64,000 nt of DNA from Perognathus longimembris pacificus (taxonomy: Eukaryota; Chordata; Mammalia; Rodentia; Heteromyidae). Of the stretch, positions 11,703-23,556 are shown piece by piece. Position 1 is the first letter of the stretch. Each line of letters opens with the position of its first letter. Below the pieces are notes generated by a model. The model ran no database searches and had not been told where the DNA came from. It worked only from the letters and a program-made list of their open reading frames with translations. Location: NCBI RefSeq assembly GCF_023159225.1, contig NC_063167.1:18913360-18977359 (forward strand), in the 5' to 3' direction. Position numbers and translations under genes: made by a program.

Positions 11703-11927
11703 CAGTACTGGGGCTTGAACTCAGGGCCAAAGCACTGACCCTTCGCTTTTTTCACTCAAGGCTGGTGCTCTGCCCTGTGAGCCAGGTCTCTGCTTCCAGC
11801 TGTTTGCTGGTTAATTGGAGATAAAGGTCTTGCTGGCTTTTCTGACCAGGCTAGCTTCCAAGATCCTCAGATTCCAGCCTCCTGGGTAGCCAGAATTACA
11901 GGTGTGAGCCACCGGCACTAAGCTGCA
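11703..11927 (-). repeat. B1-like/Geo chimeric SINE
   Basis: Minus orientation; antisense Geo (GGGGCTTGAACTCAGGGC) then antisense B1-like end (TTACAGGTGTGAGCCACCGG). Confidence 0.85.
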
Positions 11928-12414
11928 AGGTATCTTAAGTTTGCTCTTGAACACTGTAACATGCAGTCCCTGGATTGAATGGCAAGACAAGGTTGAAGAT
12001 GGCCTGGGTGTGCTTGGAAGAGGCATTTGTAATTAGCACATGGGCCGGCCTGAGGGATGCTGGTTAGGCCTTATTCTCTTAGCAGACACGGACCTTTCCC
12101 CTGATCACTCTGCCAACTTTCTTCCAGTGCTTCTCAAAGGCCATTCATCCAGCCAGGGGGTGAGCCCAGGCCTCCTTCCCCATGGCCTAAGAAGAAATAG
12201 AAGGCTATGCTTCTGCACTGCGAGCGTCCATGGTTCTCCTAGCCGCTTGACATCAGTAATCTTCTTTCCTGCATTAATCCCATTTAACACAGCCCAGTCA
12301 TAATGGCTGAGGCACTGGGGGACCCACAGCTGCTTACTTACAGCAGGATTTTAGCCGGGTACCTCCCGGCCCAGCCAATCTGGTTGTTAAATGGCTTGAA
12401 TAACCCGCCTGAGT

Positions 12415-12610
12415 GAGGCATTCTGGGCTCTAGGATCAGAGCAAGCTGGGCTGGACTCCAGGCTCTGTTTTTCTTGCAGAAGACCTTGTAGTAAACTATT
12501 TCACCCTCTGAGCCTCGGTTTTCTCCTCTGCAAAGTGGGGGTGACCGCAGCCACCTCCTAAGAAGGCCTCTGGAAAGACAAAGGGTGGACAGCACCTGGC
12601 ACGCAGCCCA
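12415..12610 (+). repeat. MIR SINE
   Basis: Sense MIR: GGACTCCAGGCTCTG, CTCTGAGCCTCGGTTTTC, AGCACCTGGCACGCAGCC. Confidence 0.75.
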
Positions 12611-12659
12611 CACTCCTCATCCCGCAGCTGTCGCAGCTGTCATCCTTGCTGTTCGTCCT

Positions 12660-12767
12660 CACAGCAGGACGGGAGATTGTCCCCCTTTTACGGATGAAGA
12701 AACTGAGGCTTGGAGAGGCGCAAATGGACTGAAGCAGGATCTCCCGGGATCCAGTAGCAGAGCTGGG
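12660..12767 (-). repeat. MIR SINE, cut by a younger SINE
   Basis: Antisense MIR: GATGAAGAAACTGAGGCTTGG through CAGTAGCAGAGCTGGG. Confidence 0.75.
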
Positions 12768-12930
12768 GCAGGAAAGTCCATGACATTCGTATCTCCAATG
12801 GACCCCTAGAAAACCAGAAGTTGGCACTGTGGCTCAAATCAGTAGAATGCTGGCCTGGAGGGAGAAAAAACCCTCAGGGACAGTGACCAGGCCCTGAGTT
12901 CAAGTCCCACTACCGACCAAAACAAAGAAA
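12768..12930 (+). repeat. B1-like/Geo chimeric SINE, 5' truncated
   Basis: Starts inside the B1-like half (GCAGGAAAGTCCATGA) and runs to the A-rich end after the Geo half. Confidence 0.78.
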
Positions 12931-13339
12931 CTTGGGATGGCACAGAGAAGGGGGAACTGACACATGTTTCTGGGAGTTGCCAGCCCTGCTCTTTCTGCCA
13001 GTGTCCAGCCAGTAAGCTCATCAGAGGCTTTTCCCAAAGCTATCAAAGGGTGCGTGTGTCCCAGGGATGGTGCCCACTGGTTCACAGCTCCTGCACTCAG
13101 CCATTGGCTAAGGGAGTCAGACAAGATGACTGCAAAGCCCTGCTCAGCGTGACACCTCGCTTCCCACAGGGCCTGGGGGGTCTGGCACATGGTGACACCT
13201 TGTCCAGGTAGGTTGGGATCTCTAAGTTGACAGAGGAGTTATCTGCAGGCAAGCCCACTGGCATGAAGCCCCTCCCAGCAAGCGCAAGACGCGGCTGCCG
13301 ACGCAAGCAAGCACCCAAGGGAAGCCCCGGATGCTGGTC

Positions 13340-13440
13340 TGAGAGACAGCAGCCCTGTATTCAAGCTCGGCGACCCTCAGCCTCTCACCGCCTTCCCTGA
13401 GCTCCATGGCTGGCTCCTCATTCACAAAACAGGGATGGGA
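13340..13440 (+). repeat. MIR SINE fragment
   Basis: CCTGTATTCAAGCTCGGCG and CTCCTCATTCACAAAACAGGGATGG. Confidence 0.5.
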
Positions 13441-13639
13441 CAAGCATACCAGCTGTCTGGGATTGGGTGGCACTTACATTAAAAAGCTTGGTAGCACATT
13501 CCTGCAATCCCAGCTCCCTGTGAGGAGGAAGCTGGAAGATATTAACCGGAAGTCAGCCCCACGCAGAAGGGACAGTGGGACTCTGGGGGAAAAAAAGAAA
13601 GAAAGGTTAGGGGTCAGTGGCTCAGGGGTAGAGGGCTTA

Positions 13640-13775
13640 CTGAGAATGAGCGAGGCTCTGCTGTTCTTGGCTGTGTGGTGCTGGACAAGTTTCTTAACCT
13701 TTCAGGGTCTCTGCCCACCTGCCCAGTAGAGGTCCTATGTCCTATTAGGATAATTTTACAGGGTAGGGATACAAG
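13640..13775 (+). repeat. MIR SINE
   Basis: GGCTGTGTGGTGCTGGACAAG, TTTCTTAACCTTTCAGGGTCTCTG. Confidence 0.65.
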
Positions 13776-14427
13776 GTGCCAAGAGGATGGGAAGGGAGTC
13801 AAATGGCCATGTGCATGCCAGGCCAGGACAGAGGAAGTACTCAGCAGCACGAGTCATTTTCTCGGAGGACAAGTGTCCGCCCACAGGCAGGAAAGAGTCC
13901 ATAGCTACTGGGCCTCCACCGCCTGGGCCAAGCGCAGCCCACACACAGGCTTTGTTTGGCCTACACAGGCTCTCTGGCTCTCTCGCTCTCTCTCTCTCAA
14001 TTGTTGCCAACATTTTTGTTTAAAAAAAAATCTGATTTCACGTTCTAAAAATCCAAATTCTCTGCTTCTCTTGAGAAGTTCAAAGCTTTGGCACTCGTGC
14101 ATCTGCTTTCCCGCCTGAGGGGCCCCTGCCCAGCTCCCCACCCTCCGCTCTCCGCCCTCTGCCCTGGAGCTGGCCAGTCAGAAGCACAGCAGGAACTGGG
14201 GCTCCCATGGGCATCTGACTGCTGCTACTCCTCCTCCGTGAGCAGCAGGAACATTCTGACTGTGCCCCCAAAAGCTCCGGCCTTGCAGCCCTGGCTGGGA
14301 AGATGGGCATTCCTGCACAGGCCTCACCCCCACCCCCACCCCCACTCCAGCCTCAGTCTCCATCTGTCCAAGGGGATGCTAAACAGTCCGTCCACCCTGG
14401 GACAGATGTGAAGAGAAAAAGAGCTTA

Positions 14428-14668
14428 CAACCCCTGCACCAGTGGCTTCCACCTGTAATCCTAGCTACTCAGGAGGCTGAGGTCTGAGGATGGTGTTTGA
14501 ACCCAGTCTGGGCAAACAAATCCAAGAGGTTCTTATCTCCAGTTAACCACCAAAAAATAAAAAGTGGAGCCGGGTGGCTCTGGTGGTAGAGCAACAGCTT
14601 TGAACAACAACAACAAAAAGCCAGAGAGTCCGGGGCCCAGAGTTCAAGCCCCAGCAATGGGACAAGAT
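14428..14668 (+). repeat. B1-like/Geo chimeric SINE with expanded GAAA tail
   Basis: Complete B1-like half (CCTGTAATCCTAGCTACTC) and Geo half (AGTTCAAGCCCCAGC). Instead of a plain A-tail it passes into the 370-bp purine tract. Confidence 0.85.
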
Positions 14669-14670
14669 GA

Positions 14671-14754
<84 letters not shown>

Positions 14755-15039
14755 AAGAAAGAGAGAGAGAAAGAAAGAGAGAGAGAAAGAAAGAGAGAAA
14801 GAGAGAAAGAGAGAAAGAGAGAAAGAGAGAAAGAAAGAAAGAAAGAAAGAAAGAGAGAAAGAAAGAAGGAGGGAAGGAGGGAGAGAAGGAGGGAAGGACA
14901 GAGGGAGGCAGGGAGGAAGGGAGGGAGGGAGGGAAGGAGGGAGGAAGGAAGGAAACAGAAAGAAGGGGGAGAGAGAGATGGAAGGGAAGGAGGGAAAGGG
15001 ATGGAAGAAGGGGGAAATGAAGGAAAGAAAAGAGAAAAT
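14669..15039. repeat. (GAAA)n/(GGAA)n purine tract
   Basis: Unbroken purines from 14669 to 14898 (230 bases), then purines with rare C or T to 15039. It encodes only Lys/Arg/Glu repeats on one strand and Phe/Leu/Ser repeats on the other; it is not a gene. Confidence 0.97.
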
Positions 15040-15428
15040 AATCGGCCCCTCTGCTCTTCATCTGGGGCTGGCGGTGTGCGTGCCAGCCCTGCCCGGCACT
15101 GCTCACCTGCGGTGCCCTTCCCACCCTCCCAGGCCCCTGGCACACAGCACACGGGCCCCATTGGTCAGGGGAGGACACCGGGGCCTACTGAGGATACCTT
15201 GCTGGGAAAGATGGGGTCTGGCTCTGAGCTCCCATCTGAACCCCAACTAGGCTTAGCCAGGCTCTCCACCCACCCTCTGCCAGGGCTCAGGCACAGACCT
15301 GTGACCTGGAGTCATCGAAGCAGGAGCTCACAGGTCCCCACAGGCCTCCACCTAGGACTGTAAGGTTCTTTCTTATGACCCCATTTCTGGCAAATCCAGG
15401 TCTCCAGGTCCTGGGCACAGACACCTGC

Positions 15429-15463
<35 letters not shown>

Positions 15464-16562
15464 TGCCTATGTGTGCATTTGCATGCACACACACACACAC
15501 ATCCTGCACAAGAAGGCCAGCAGGGAGAAGGGAAGGGAAGGGCGGGCCGGGAGGAACTTGGGGCCTCTGTAGGATGAGGTTCCAGGAATCCCCCTGGCTT
15601 CAATCTCTGAGGTTCCTGGCCACGCTGAAGGACAAGATCCCACCCTAGGCTGGATCAGGCAGTGTCCTCCACCATTTCCCCACCCCCACCCCCAGCCTTC
15701 TCTCCTCTCCCCCTCCTCCCCCCATCCAGCATCCGTGCCTGTCTTCCACCCTGGGTCCCTCCACCCACCACCATCTGACCCCAGAGAACAAAGGGCAGGC
15801 CTGCCCTGGATGAGTCTGGGAACTGTGGGTGGGAACCCAGCTTAAAAGCAGAGCAGAGCCAGTGGGGTGACCTCATCATCCCAGACACCTGCTGAGAGAC
15901 ACAAGTGTCACCCTTCAAGACAGTCACACACACACAGGTCTTGGGCTCCCTTTTTCATGGCTATCGGGTTACTGGGCCACTGCTCCAAGACAAAACAGGA
16001 AATCCCCTGACTAAGCCAGCCAGATGGGGTGAGGGGCTGAGTCTGAACCTCCACTGCGTCCTGCCAGCCCCCCTTCTGCAAACAAGCTCGGCTGTCAGGA
16101 GCCTGGAAGGAGCTCCCTTCCCCACCCCTGGCGCAGACAGGGCCTGGTCTTGGGTCTAAGGCCCAGGATTCCTGCCCATCTCAAGCCGCCTGCACCACAC
16201 AGGCCTCGTGTCTCTGTCACAGGTGAGGAGTGCATGGTCTTTGGGGTCCTCCCAGCTTAGAGATGCCACCTTTTGTGGACGTTCTGTTCCCAAAGACCCT
16301 GTGGCTGGGAGTTTTCCAAAGCCAAGGGTGCAATTGGAAAGACAGCCAGCAGGGGGCGCACGCATCCTGTTTACCTGAGGTCAGCTCTTAGAGACCCGGA
16401 GATGGGGTTTATTTAGAAGGCTGTTGGAAGTTCTTGCTTTACCTGTTTACAGGTCTAGGAAGAGCTCCCAGGAGGCCTCCCATGCCCATTCCGGTAGACA
16501 GCTTTTCTTCTGCTTTATCTGGATCAACAGTGCCCTTTCCTTGTTTATCTGACTCAGACCCT
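15040..16562. other. Intergenic, no gene seen
   Basis: GC-rich unique DNA except two CA blocks at 15432-15500. Confidence 0.45.
15432..15500. repeat. Two (CA)n blocks
   Basis: CA units at 15432-15461 and 15487-15500, separated by GATGCCTATGTGTGCATTTG. Confidence 0.93.
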
Positions 16563-16704
16563 GGTGGGTAGGTGGTGAGTGGGTGGGTGGATGGGTGGGT
16601 GGATGGATGGGTGGGTGGATGGATGGATGAATAGATAAACGGATGGCCCGGTGATGGATGGATGGATGGATGGATGAGTGGATGGACAGATGGACTGATG
16701 GATG
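16563..16704. repeat. (GGTG)n/(GGAT)n microsatellite
   Basis: Tetramers GGTG and GGAT mixed over about 140 bp. Confidence 0.93.
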
Positions 16705-16724
16705 AAAGAAAGCCAGTTCCGTAT

Positions 16725-16890
16725 CCCCTCAATCCTGTCTCTGCCACCAATTCTCCTTAGACTCAGGAGAGCCCTTTAGCAACTCCAAGCCTCAGTTTCC
16801 TCATCTGTGAAAGTGGATAAGAGTATCAGAGTCCCAGGGCTGCTCAGGGGACTCCTGGCACACTTAGGAGCTTGCTCTGTGCTAGTTCCC
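16725..16890 (+). repeat. MIR SINE
   Basis: CCTCAGTTTCCTCATCTGTG is an almost exact MIR core; the 3' part CTCCTGGCACACTTAGGAGC follows. Confidence 0.85.
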
Positions 16891-17064
16891 TTCCTTTCAA
16901 CCTCTTAACACACAGCCATGGAAAACTTCCCATCTAGCCATTCATTCACTCACTTGCTCGTTTGGCAAACCTCTGGGTGCAGCTGGTTTGTGGCAGGCTT
17001 GAGCTTTGGGGGAGGAAGTGACAGACAGAGATGTCCTCTGTGGAGTGGCTGGTGGGCCTCTCGG

Positions 17065-17140
17065 TGCTGTGTGATCTCAGACAAGTCCCTTTATCTGCCC
17101 ATGCTTCAGTTTATCATCCTACCATAGGATGGATGTGCAT
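17065..17140 (+). repeat. MIR SINE fragment
   Basis: GCTGTGTGATCTCAGACAAG, then TTCAGTTTATCATCCTACC. Confidence 0.7.
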
Positions 17141-17289
17141 TTGCCCCCAGAGCCCTCAGGAGATCCAGCAGATAAACTCCCAGTGACATCCCCAGCATCC
17201 AGCAAGAGCTCCAGGGGTGGCTATTCAGATATCACTAGAGGTCTTCCAACTCTCCTGGGGACAGCTAATCAAATACCTGTCATCCAGTG

Positions 17290-17490
17290 TGGTCCCTGGT
17301 GATTCCAGGGTGAACAAAACACCTGGCAGTGGGGGCAGGAGGAACCAGAAGCAGCAGCAATTATCCTGGGGAAATCAGGGAAGGCTGCCCAACAGAGGTG
17401 TCCTCTGAAGGTTAAGTAGGAGTCCACCACGAGGCTGGGAGGTGAAGGGCGGTCATAGCGGTGGGGACAGCAGTTACAGAGGTGTGGAGG
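17290..17490 (+). repeat. L2 LINE 3' end
   Basis: AAATCAGGGAAGGCTGCCC, then CTGAAGGTTAAGTAGGAGTCC: the well-known L2 3' terminal motif. Confidence 0.75.
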
Positions 17491-17756
17491 CTATGGGGCA
17501 CAGGTGGATGCTCCCTGCTTGTAGCTGGGAAAGTTTGGAGGCACCAAGCTGGTTGGGGGGGGGTCATCTTTAGTCTTACCACTCATTGCTCAATCTGGGG
17601 CCCTGGGGTCCTCTTGTAGGCCAAGAGGGGGCAGAGGAGAGACAAAGTTGCAATTTGCCTTTGGGAAGACATGCAAGTGTCAGGATCTAGAACAGCAATC
17701 CAGGAAGAATCCAGAAAGGATGGTCCAGAGAAAGGGTCTAGAAAAATGGTTCAAAG

Positions 17757-17905
17757 GGGGACTGGGGATATAGCCTGGGTTCGATTCCCCAGCACCACAT
17801 ATACAGAAAACGGCCAGAAGTCTCAAGTGGCAGAGTGGTAGCCTTGAGCAAAAAGAAGCCAGGGATAGTGCTCAGGCCCAGGACTGGCAAAAAAAAAAAC
17901 AAAAC
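17757..17905 (+). repeat. IDL-Geo SINE with internal deletions
   Basis: The left half lacks the middle of the tRNA-like part (GATATAGCC joined to TGGGTTCGATTCCC), and the Geo half lacks several bases. Ends in an A-rich tail. Confidence 0.82.
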
Positions 17906-17935
17906 AAACAAACAAAAATGGTTCAAAGGCAGAAT

Positions 17936-17994
17936 CATATCAAGTGGTAGAGAGCCTGTCTAGCAAGCATGAAGCTGAGTTCAAACCCAAGTAT
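17936..17994 (+). repeat. ID-like SINE fragment of the Castor-type form
   Basis: CAAGTGGTAGAGAGCCTGTC, then GAGTTCAAACCCAAGTATG. It leads straight into a GGAA tract. Confidence 0.65.
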
Positions 17995-18190
17995 GAAAGG
18001 AAAGGAGGAAGGGAAGGAAGGAGGGGAAACAAAGGAAGGAAGGGAAGGAGGGAAGGAGGAAGGGGAAGGAGGGAGAGAAGAAGGAAGAAAGAAGGGAAAA
18101 CGGGCGAGAATGAGGGAAGAAGAAAGAAAGGAAGGAAGGGAAGGAGTGATGGAAGAGAAAGCAGGAGGGAAGGAGGGAGGGAGGGAGATG
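17995..18190. repeat. (GGAA)n purine tract
   Basis: About 195 bp of GGAA/GGGA units with few pyrimidines, beginning at the end of the ID-like fragment. Confidence 0.93.
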
Positions 18191-18765
18191 TGGTTCAGAG
18201 GCAGACGTTGGCTGAAGTGGATTAGCCTGAGGTGAGGCCCAGGGGATGGGGTGGGGGTGGTATTCAGATTAAGCCCCCAACATTTCTGCCTGTAAAGAGG
18301 GGCAGAGGTGGTGACCATGACCTGAGTCAGCTGGGACTGCGCCGAGGCCGGGGGAGGGAAGGGGCACCAGCACACTGAGTCACTCGGCTGATTGGATTTC
18401 TGAGAAATTGCTCCCCTCCTCCACACCCTGAAGTCAAGGCTACCGCTTTCAAGTTGCCTTCTCAATCATCCTGGGAGTAAGAGCCCAGGAACTGAGCCCC
18501 TACTCCACACAGGGGGCACCTGGCAGGGACATTGGTGATGGCTAGCCTTTCTCAGATGGCTCCCACACCTGCCCATGGTGGTCCTTCAGCCAGGGGAGCC
18601 TCACAGACCCCCTGGGTCCCTGATAAAGCCACTTCCACACTGGGCCTTGGCAAAGATAACGGGCCTCTCCCTCGGGTACATGCCCTCCTGCAAGCTCCAC
18701 GGAGAACACCAGGTTAACATTTGCCGCTCTGGCTTCCTTGTTTCATTCCCTTACAAGACTGCACA

Positions 18766-18766
<1 letters not shown>

Positions 18767-18819
<53 letters not shown>
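18767..18819. repeat. (CA)n microsatellite
   Basis: About 26 CA units. Confidence 0.95.
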
Positions 18820-18820
<1 letters not shown>

Positions 18821-19269
18821 AATAGATTGTGCCAAATTCCAGGTGAAGCCAACTCTACAGAGGCTCCAGGATGACACTCAAGGGAGACGGGAGAGAGCTT
18901 TCTGGGTGGGGCTAAGCTCCCATACTCCTAGAGCCCCACCCTGCTGGGAGCTGACAAAACTGGCTGGCTTCCTCTCCTGGGCTTGGGGTGAGGGGCGGGT
19001 GGGGAACCACCAGATGAGAGCTTGTCTGTTCCCTGGACTGGGTCATAGAGCCCAGGACTCTCCTGAGAATACAGTCAGGCCCCAGGGCAGGGAACTCTGT
19101 GCTTGGCCCCCAGGAAGGAGCTGATGTTGCATTACAGATCTAAGGTGAGTATCTCTCACTCTACAGCTAAGATGCTGAGCCTCCCACCTCTCAAACCTCC
19201 CAAAGCCAAAACCACCAGCTTAAGATCACAACATGTAGCAAGTGCCTTTAGCACCAGCACGGCCCTAAA

Positions 19270-19480
19270 CTCCTTGAGGCCTAGCCAAATGCCAGTCCAA
19301 GTGTACTGAGCCCTTGCCGTGGGCCTGTTCTAAGCCCTTTACCTGCTGAATCAACTCAGGTAAGCAGCAGCCCCCCACAGAGGTACTGAGATCCCAGTTC
19401 ATAGAGGGGGAAACTGAGGCCAGGAGGACACAAGCATCTGCCCCAGGAGCCAGGCTGATTGCAAACTGTGTCTTATGTTG
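19270..19480 (-). repeat. MIR SINE
   Basis: Antisense MIR: CTGAGCCCTTGCCGTGGGCC, TAGAGGGGGAAACTGAGGCC. Confidence 0.75.
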
Positions 19481-20059
19481 GGGGTAAGGTTGGGTTTCAG
19501 GCAAATAGTCAAAGAGCCAGATGGCAGGGGTGGGCACCAGGTGGAGATCAGAGAGCCCAGCCTGAGACCTCCTGAGGACCCCAGTCCCTAGGTGGACCAA
19601 GTGACTGCCCAACAGCCTCCCGCCCACTCCAACCACCCAGGGGGGGGCACCACCGAGCCATCCCAGGCTCCCCCAGACGGCCATGCATCTGTGGTGCCTT
19701 GGTGGCCTCTACTGTGCACGCCCTGCCCCATGTCTTCATTTCTTGTCCCTTAGCCGCTCAGTGGAACTGAGCCTGGCACCCTGCCAGGCTCTACCCAGCC
19801 CCAAGACCCAGCCTGGACCAGGGAAGCTACCCCATGAGCAGCTGTCACCCCCATACCCTGCAGTGACGAGTAACAACAGCAGCTGTCATCCGAAGCTTCA
19901 CTGCGATTCAAACAAAACTACATACTTTTTTTTGTATTTCCTCAATTAAATTGTGGAGGTAGGCACAATTTGGATCTGAAACCCACATTCTATCCTCTAG
20001 ATACAGCTTTGCCTTACTAGAGGCCATAGGAGCCCAGACCAACATACTCCCCAGAAGAG

Positions 20060-20112
20060 GCAATGTTTGGTCATATTTATACTGGGTCCCGAAGGATGAG
20101 TAGGAGTCTGCA
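20060..20112 (+). repeat. L2 LINE 3' fragment
   Basis: CCCGAAGGATGAGTAGGAGT equals the terminal L2 motif. Confidence 0.6.
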
Positions 20113-20164
20113 AGGGAGATATGAGAGAGAGAGAGAGGGGCAGCAGCAGAAACCTTGATGAGGA

Positions 20165-20335
20165 GTCAATTATTTCTCTTAGTTGCTGAATGACTTTTGC
20201 CAAGTGTCTCTGCTTCTCTGGGCCTCTGTTCCTGCATCCTGCAAAAATGGGAATGAGAATTCCGAGCTTATGGGAACTGCGTGAGATCATGGAGGAACTA
20301 GTGCCTGGGGCCCTGGCTCTGGGAGGGTGCTGATC
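20165..20335 (+). repeat. MIR SINE
   Basis: GCTGAATGACTTTTGCCAAG, TCTGGGCCTCTGTTCCTGCA, TGGGAATGAGAATTCC. Confidence 0.65.
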
Positions 20336-21225
20336 ACTCAGTGGAGGATACCCATTCCCCCCGGGTACCAGTGACAGAACAGCCGGAGGGAGAGCTTCCG
20401 CCAGATCACACAGCACTCACTGGGAGTCAGGATCAGAGCTAACATGGCTATGAAGACTCGGGGCTCCCCTGTGCCAGCTGCAGGGACTAACACCCCTCCC
20501 TCCCGGCACTACCCCCTCCCCAGGTAGCTTTTCCTTTGCCACACAGAAGTTTTCCACCCTGGGCACAGAACTTTCCCCTCACCGGTGCCCTTCTTCCGGG
20601 ACATATCCGCAAACACCCGCAGTCCAAAGGTTCTGCTGGCTCTGGGTGAATATTTTCCAGCCATTTTCCAGAGGGTCTACGGGCAACGGGTGTGATCAAC
20701 GCTTCTGCTGGACTCGCACCATCTCCCCATCTCATCTGCAATGAGACACAGAGACACACAGTGCGGCACTTGCTTGTTATTATTGCCAGTGACACCAGGG
20801 GGCTTCACATTAGAAATCATGGGAGTCCGGGATAGGGAGTGGAGAGCAAGGTTTTCTCCCTGGACGGCACCTGGCCCACAGGACCATGCAACCATGGGGT
20901 TCATATTGCTCTTTTCCTCTTTTCTAGAACACCCTTTCCCGACTCCTTGGGATCAGCCCTCTCTTGATCCTCCTCTGCTCTCTGAGTTCAAACATCAGCT
21001 CCTCAGAGAGGCCCCTCCACCAGCAAGAGTCCCGCCTCCCCCTGCCTCCTTCTGTGAGCTCCTGGCCCGCACTCGCCAGGCCAGCCCGTGGTGGCCTTCC
21101 TGTGCCTGTAGTGTGTTCTTTGCTTGTCTTGAAGTTGAACCCACATGAACCCCATCACTGTGCTACTTGGGGTCTGGGCTCCCCTTCCTCACAATCCCCT
21201 TCCTCTCACGTTGTTAAGACAGGTT

Positions 21226-21485
21226 CTGAACCGGACACTGGTGGCTCATGCCTTTAATCCCAGCTACTCAGGAAACTGGGATCTGAGGATCAAGGTTCAA
21301 AGCCAGTCTGGGCAGGAAAGTCCATGAGACTCTTATCTCCAATGAACCAGCAAGAACCTGGAAGCCCAGCTGCGGCCCCATTAAGTAGCGCACTAGCTCC
21401 AGTAGCAGAACACTGGCCTTGAGCACAGAAGCTAAGGGACTGGCATCCAGGCCCTGTGTTCCAGCCCCAGTAACAGCATTCAAAG
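21226..21485 (+). repeat. B1-like/Geo chimeric SINE
   Basis: GGTGGCTCATGCCTTTAATC then GATCTGAGGATCAAGGTTC. The Geo half has an extra ~25 bp of CAGCTGCGGCCCCATTAAG type in its middle. Confidence 0.82.
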
Positions 21486-22079
21486 AGAAAGACAACATTG
21501 TCTTCTCTAGTGAGCCCCTGGAGATCCATTAACATCCCTGCTCCACAAAGAGTCACCCACCCCAGGCCCCAGGGGAGCAACAGCTGCTCAGGAAAATTGG
21601 CACAGGTTTTGGGACATGCACTGTCCGCCTCGCCCTTCCCCACAGGGCTCTTCATAGTGAGGGAAGTGGAGGAGCACACGACCTTCACCCCCCACCCCAC
21701 CCCCATCCCCTGCCTAGAAGTAGAGCAGCCGGCTTGGCTGCTCAGAACATGCTATCTCATCCCTTTGTAGCCTTTCTCCCTGGGGACAGTCCCAAGAGCC
21801 CCAGGGGACCCCAGGAGCCACCTCTCTTGTTCCAAATGCCAGGTGCAACTCTCCTCCTCGTGACCAAGGCTCAGATGACTCACTGAACTGCCGGAACCCA
21901 CACCCCACACCTTCCATGGCGGCTCCATTGCTAGCAATCCACCAAAGCCCCTTGCCTTACACTCCCTTCGTGGCTAAGCCTGAGTCAGGATGATGGCCTG
22001 GAGGGCCCTGGGAGGAAAGTTCCCTGTTTTCAGGGAGAAAGGACTGCTACCTTGCTGAGGCAGGTAACTGGAGTGAGCT

Positions 22080-22200
22080 GCAAGAACTGCAAGGCCACGC
22101 ACAGAAGCGGCCGGAAGCTAATGAGTATTGATTACAGGGAGGAAGCGGTTAATTGAGTGAGGTGGTAAGTCAAGTCAGCAAGGTAAAATCTCACTCAGCA
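22080..22200. other. Unique stretch with homeodomain-like sites
   Basis: GCTAATGAGTATTGATTACA and GCGGTTAATTGAGTGAGG lie within 70 bp of repeat-free DNA. It could be a small conserved element; nothing else supports a function. Confidence 0.2.
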
Positions 22201-22269
22201 TACAATTATCTCTCCAGCAGGCCCACCTGGGACTTACGAAAGGCCCACACGTGCAGGGAAATGCTTCTT

Positions 22270-22483
22270 TTTTTTTTTTTTTTTTTTTTTTTGGCCAGTC
22301 CTGGGCCTTGGACTCAGGGCCTGAGCACTGTCCCTGGCTTCTTCCCGCTCAAGGCTAGCACTCTGCCACGTGAGCCACAGCGCCGCTTCTGGCCGTTTTC
22401 TGTATATGTGGTGCTGGGGAATCGAACCTAGGGCCTCGTGTATCCGAGGCAGGCACTCTTGCCACTAGGCTATATCCCCAGCC
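22270..22483 (-). repeat. Young IDL-Geo SINE with perfect 16-bp target-site duplication
   Basis: Full-length minus copy, poly(T) at the left. CAGGGAAATGCTTCTT flanks it at 22254-22269 and 22484-22499 without a mismatch. The tRNA-like half (antisense of GGGCTGGGGATATAGCCTAG) is nearly identical to the copy at 49855. Confidence 0.96.
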
Positions 22484-22732
22484 CAGGGAAATGCTTCTTG
22501 CTTGGGAACCAAGAACTGGAAACATGGAGACCTTGACAAGTGCTAGTGGAGGGGAGTTCAAAGTCTTCCCTAAATATAACCTAGGCCAGTGCTTTTCTCT
22601 CTGTGAGTCCTCTTCATCAGATTCATTGCACACCAAACACAAGAGAGAAACAGGGCTGCCACACTTTCAGCTTCCCATTGGCTAGAAATACTGAAAGACT
22701 GGAAAGGAAGCATTCTCCTAAGATAAAATAAA

Positions 22733-22990
22733 AGCCAGGCCGGCACCATGGGGGGAGGGGGAGGCTCAGGCTTATAATCCTAGCTACTCAGGAGGCTGAG
22801 ATCTGAGGATCAGGCAGGAAAAGTCCATGAGACTCTCATCTCCAATAAACCACTCAGAGAGAGCCAAAAGTGGCTCTGTCATTCAAGGAGTGGAGTGCTA
22901 GCCTTGAGTAAAAGAAGCTCAGAGACAGCTCCCAAGACTAGAGTTCAAGCCCTAGGACCAGCATAAAAGCAATTAATTAATTAAAGAAAA
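22733..22990 (+). repeat. B1-like/Geo chimeric SINE
   Basis: B1-like half with the B-box side deleted (GAGGATCAGGCAGGAAAAG). The Geo half is intact; the tail is AATTAATTAATT. Confidence 0.82.
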
Positions 22991-23291
22991 GTCAATTCTT
23001 TGCACAGACGTTAATTCCAAGTGTGTTTAGGAAACAGGTGGAAGTTGATGCCTTAGGCATCAACCTTTTGTACTATAGTAGATTAAATTCAGAAAGCTGG
23101 TGGCTCGATGAATGAGCTCAACACTGATACTACTTTCTATTACATATCCAACCGTTCCTGGAGGTATGCTTCCTTTCAACTTTACTTTCTGATTATTTTA
23201 CCTGTTATTTTACCCTTTTATTGTATATAAAAATCTGTCATTTCTGTAAGTAGTAATGAGAACAGCAATTTTATATAAAAATTGAAGAGAA

Positions 23292-23556
23292 AGTTGGATA
23301 CCCGGTAGCTCACACCTGTAATCCTAGCTACTCAGGAGGCTGAGGTCTGAGGTTTACTGTTCAAAGCTAGGCCAGGCAGAAAAATCCATGAGACTTTTAT
23401 CTCCAATAAACCACCAAAATCCCCCAACTAGAGCTGTGGCTCAAGTGGTATAGTGCTAGCCTTGAGCTGAAAAAGCTCAGGGACAGCAAGTACACAGTCT
23501 CTGAGTTCAAGCTCCAGTACTGACACAAAAACCAACAATAACAACAACAAAAAAGC
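23292..23556 (+). repeat. B1-like/Geo chimeric SINE
   Basis: GTAGCTCACACCTGTAATCC, then TGGCTCAAGTGGTATAGTGC; tail ACAATAACAACAACAAAAAA. Confidence 0.88.

Larger units (their letters stand above)
18191..21225. other. Intergenic, no gene seen
   Basis: Unique apart from CA repeats, two MIRs and an L2 piece listed separately. Frames up to 140 codons show no domain or splice pattern. Confidence 0.45.

Noticed and set aside
14669..15039. CRISPR-like or satellite array
   Set aside because: A eukaryotic simple repeat with no spacers or higher-order unit.
14564..15250. 228-codon plus-strand frame of KERK repeats and the opposing 230- and 211-codon Phe/Leu/Ser frames
   Set aside because: They are translations of the GAAA/GGAA microsatellite and SINE, with no independent coding signal.
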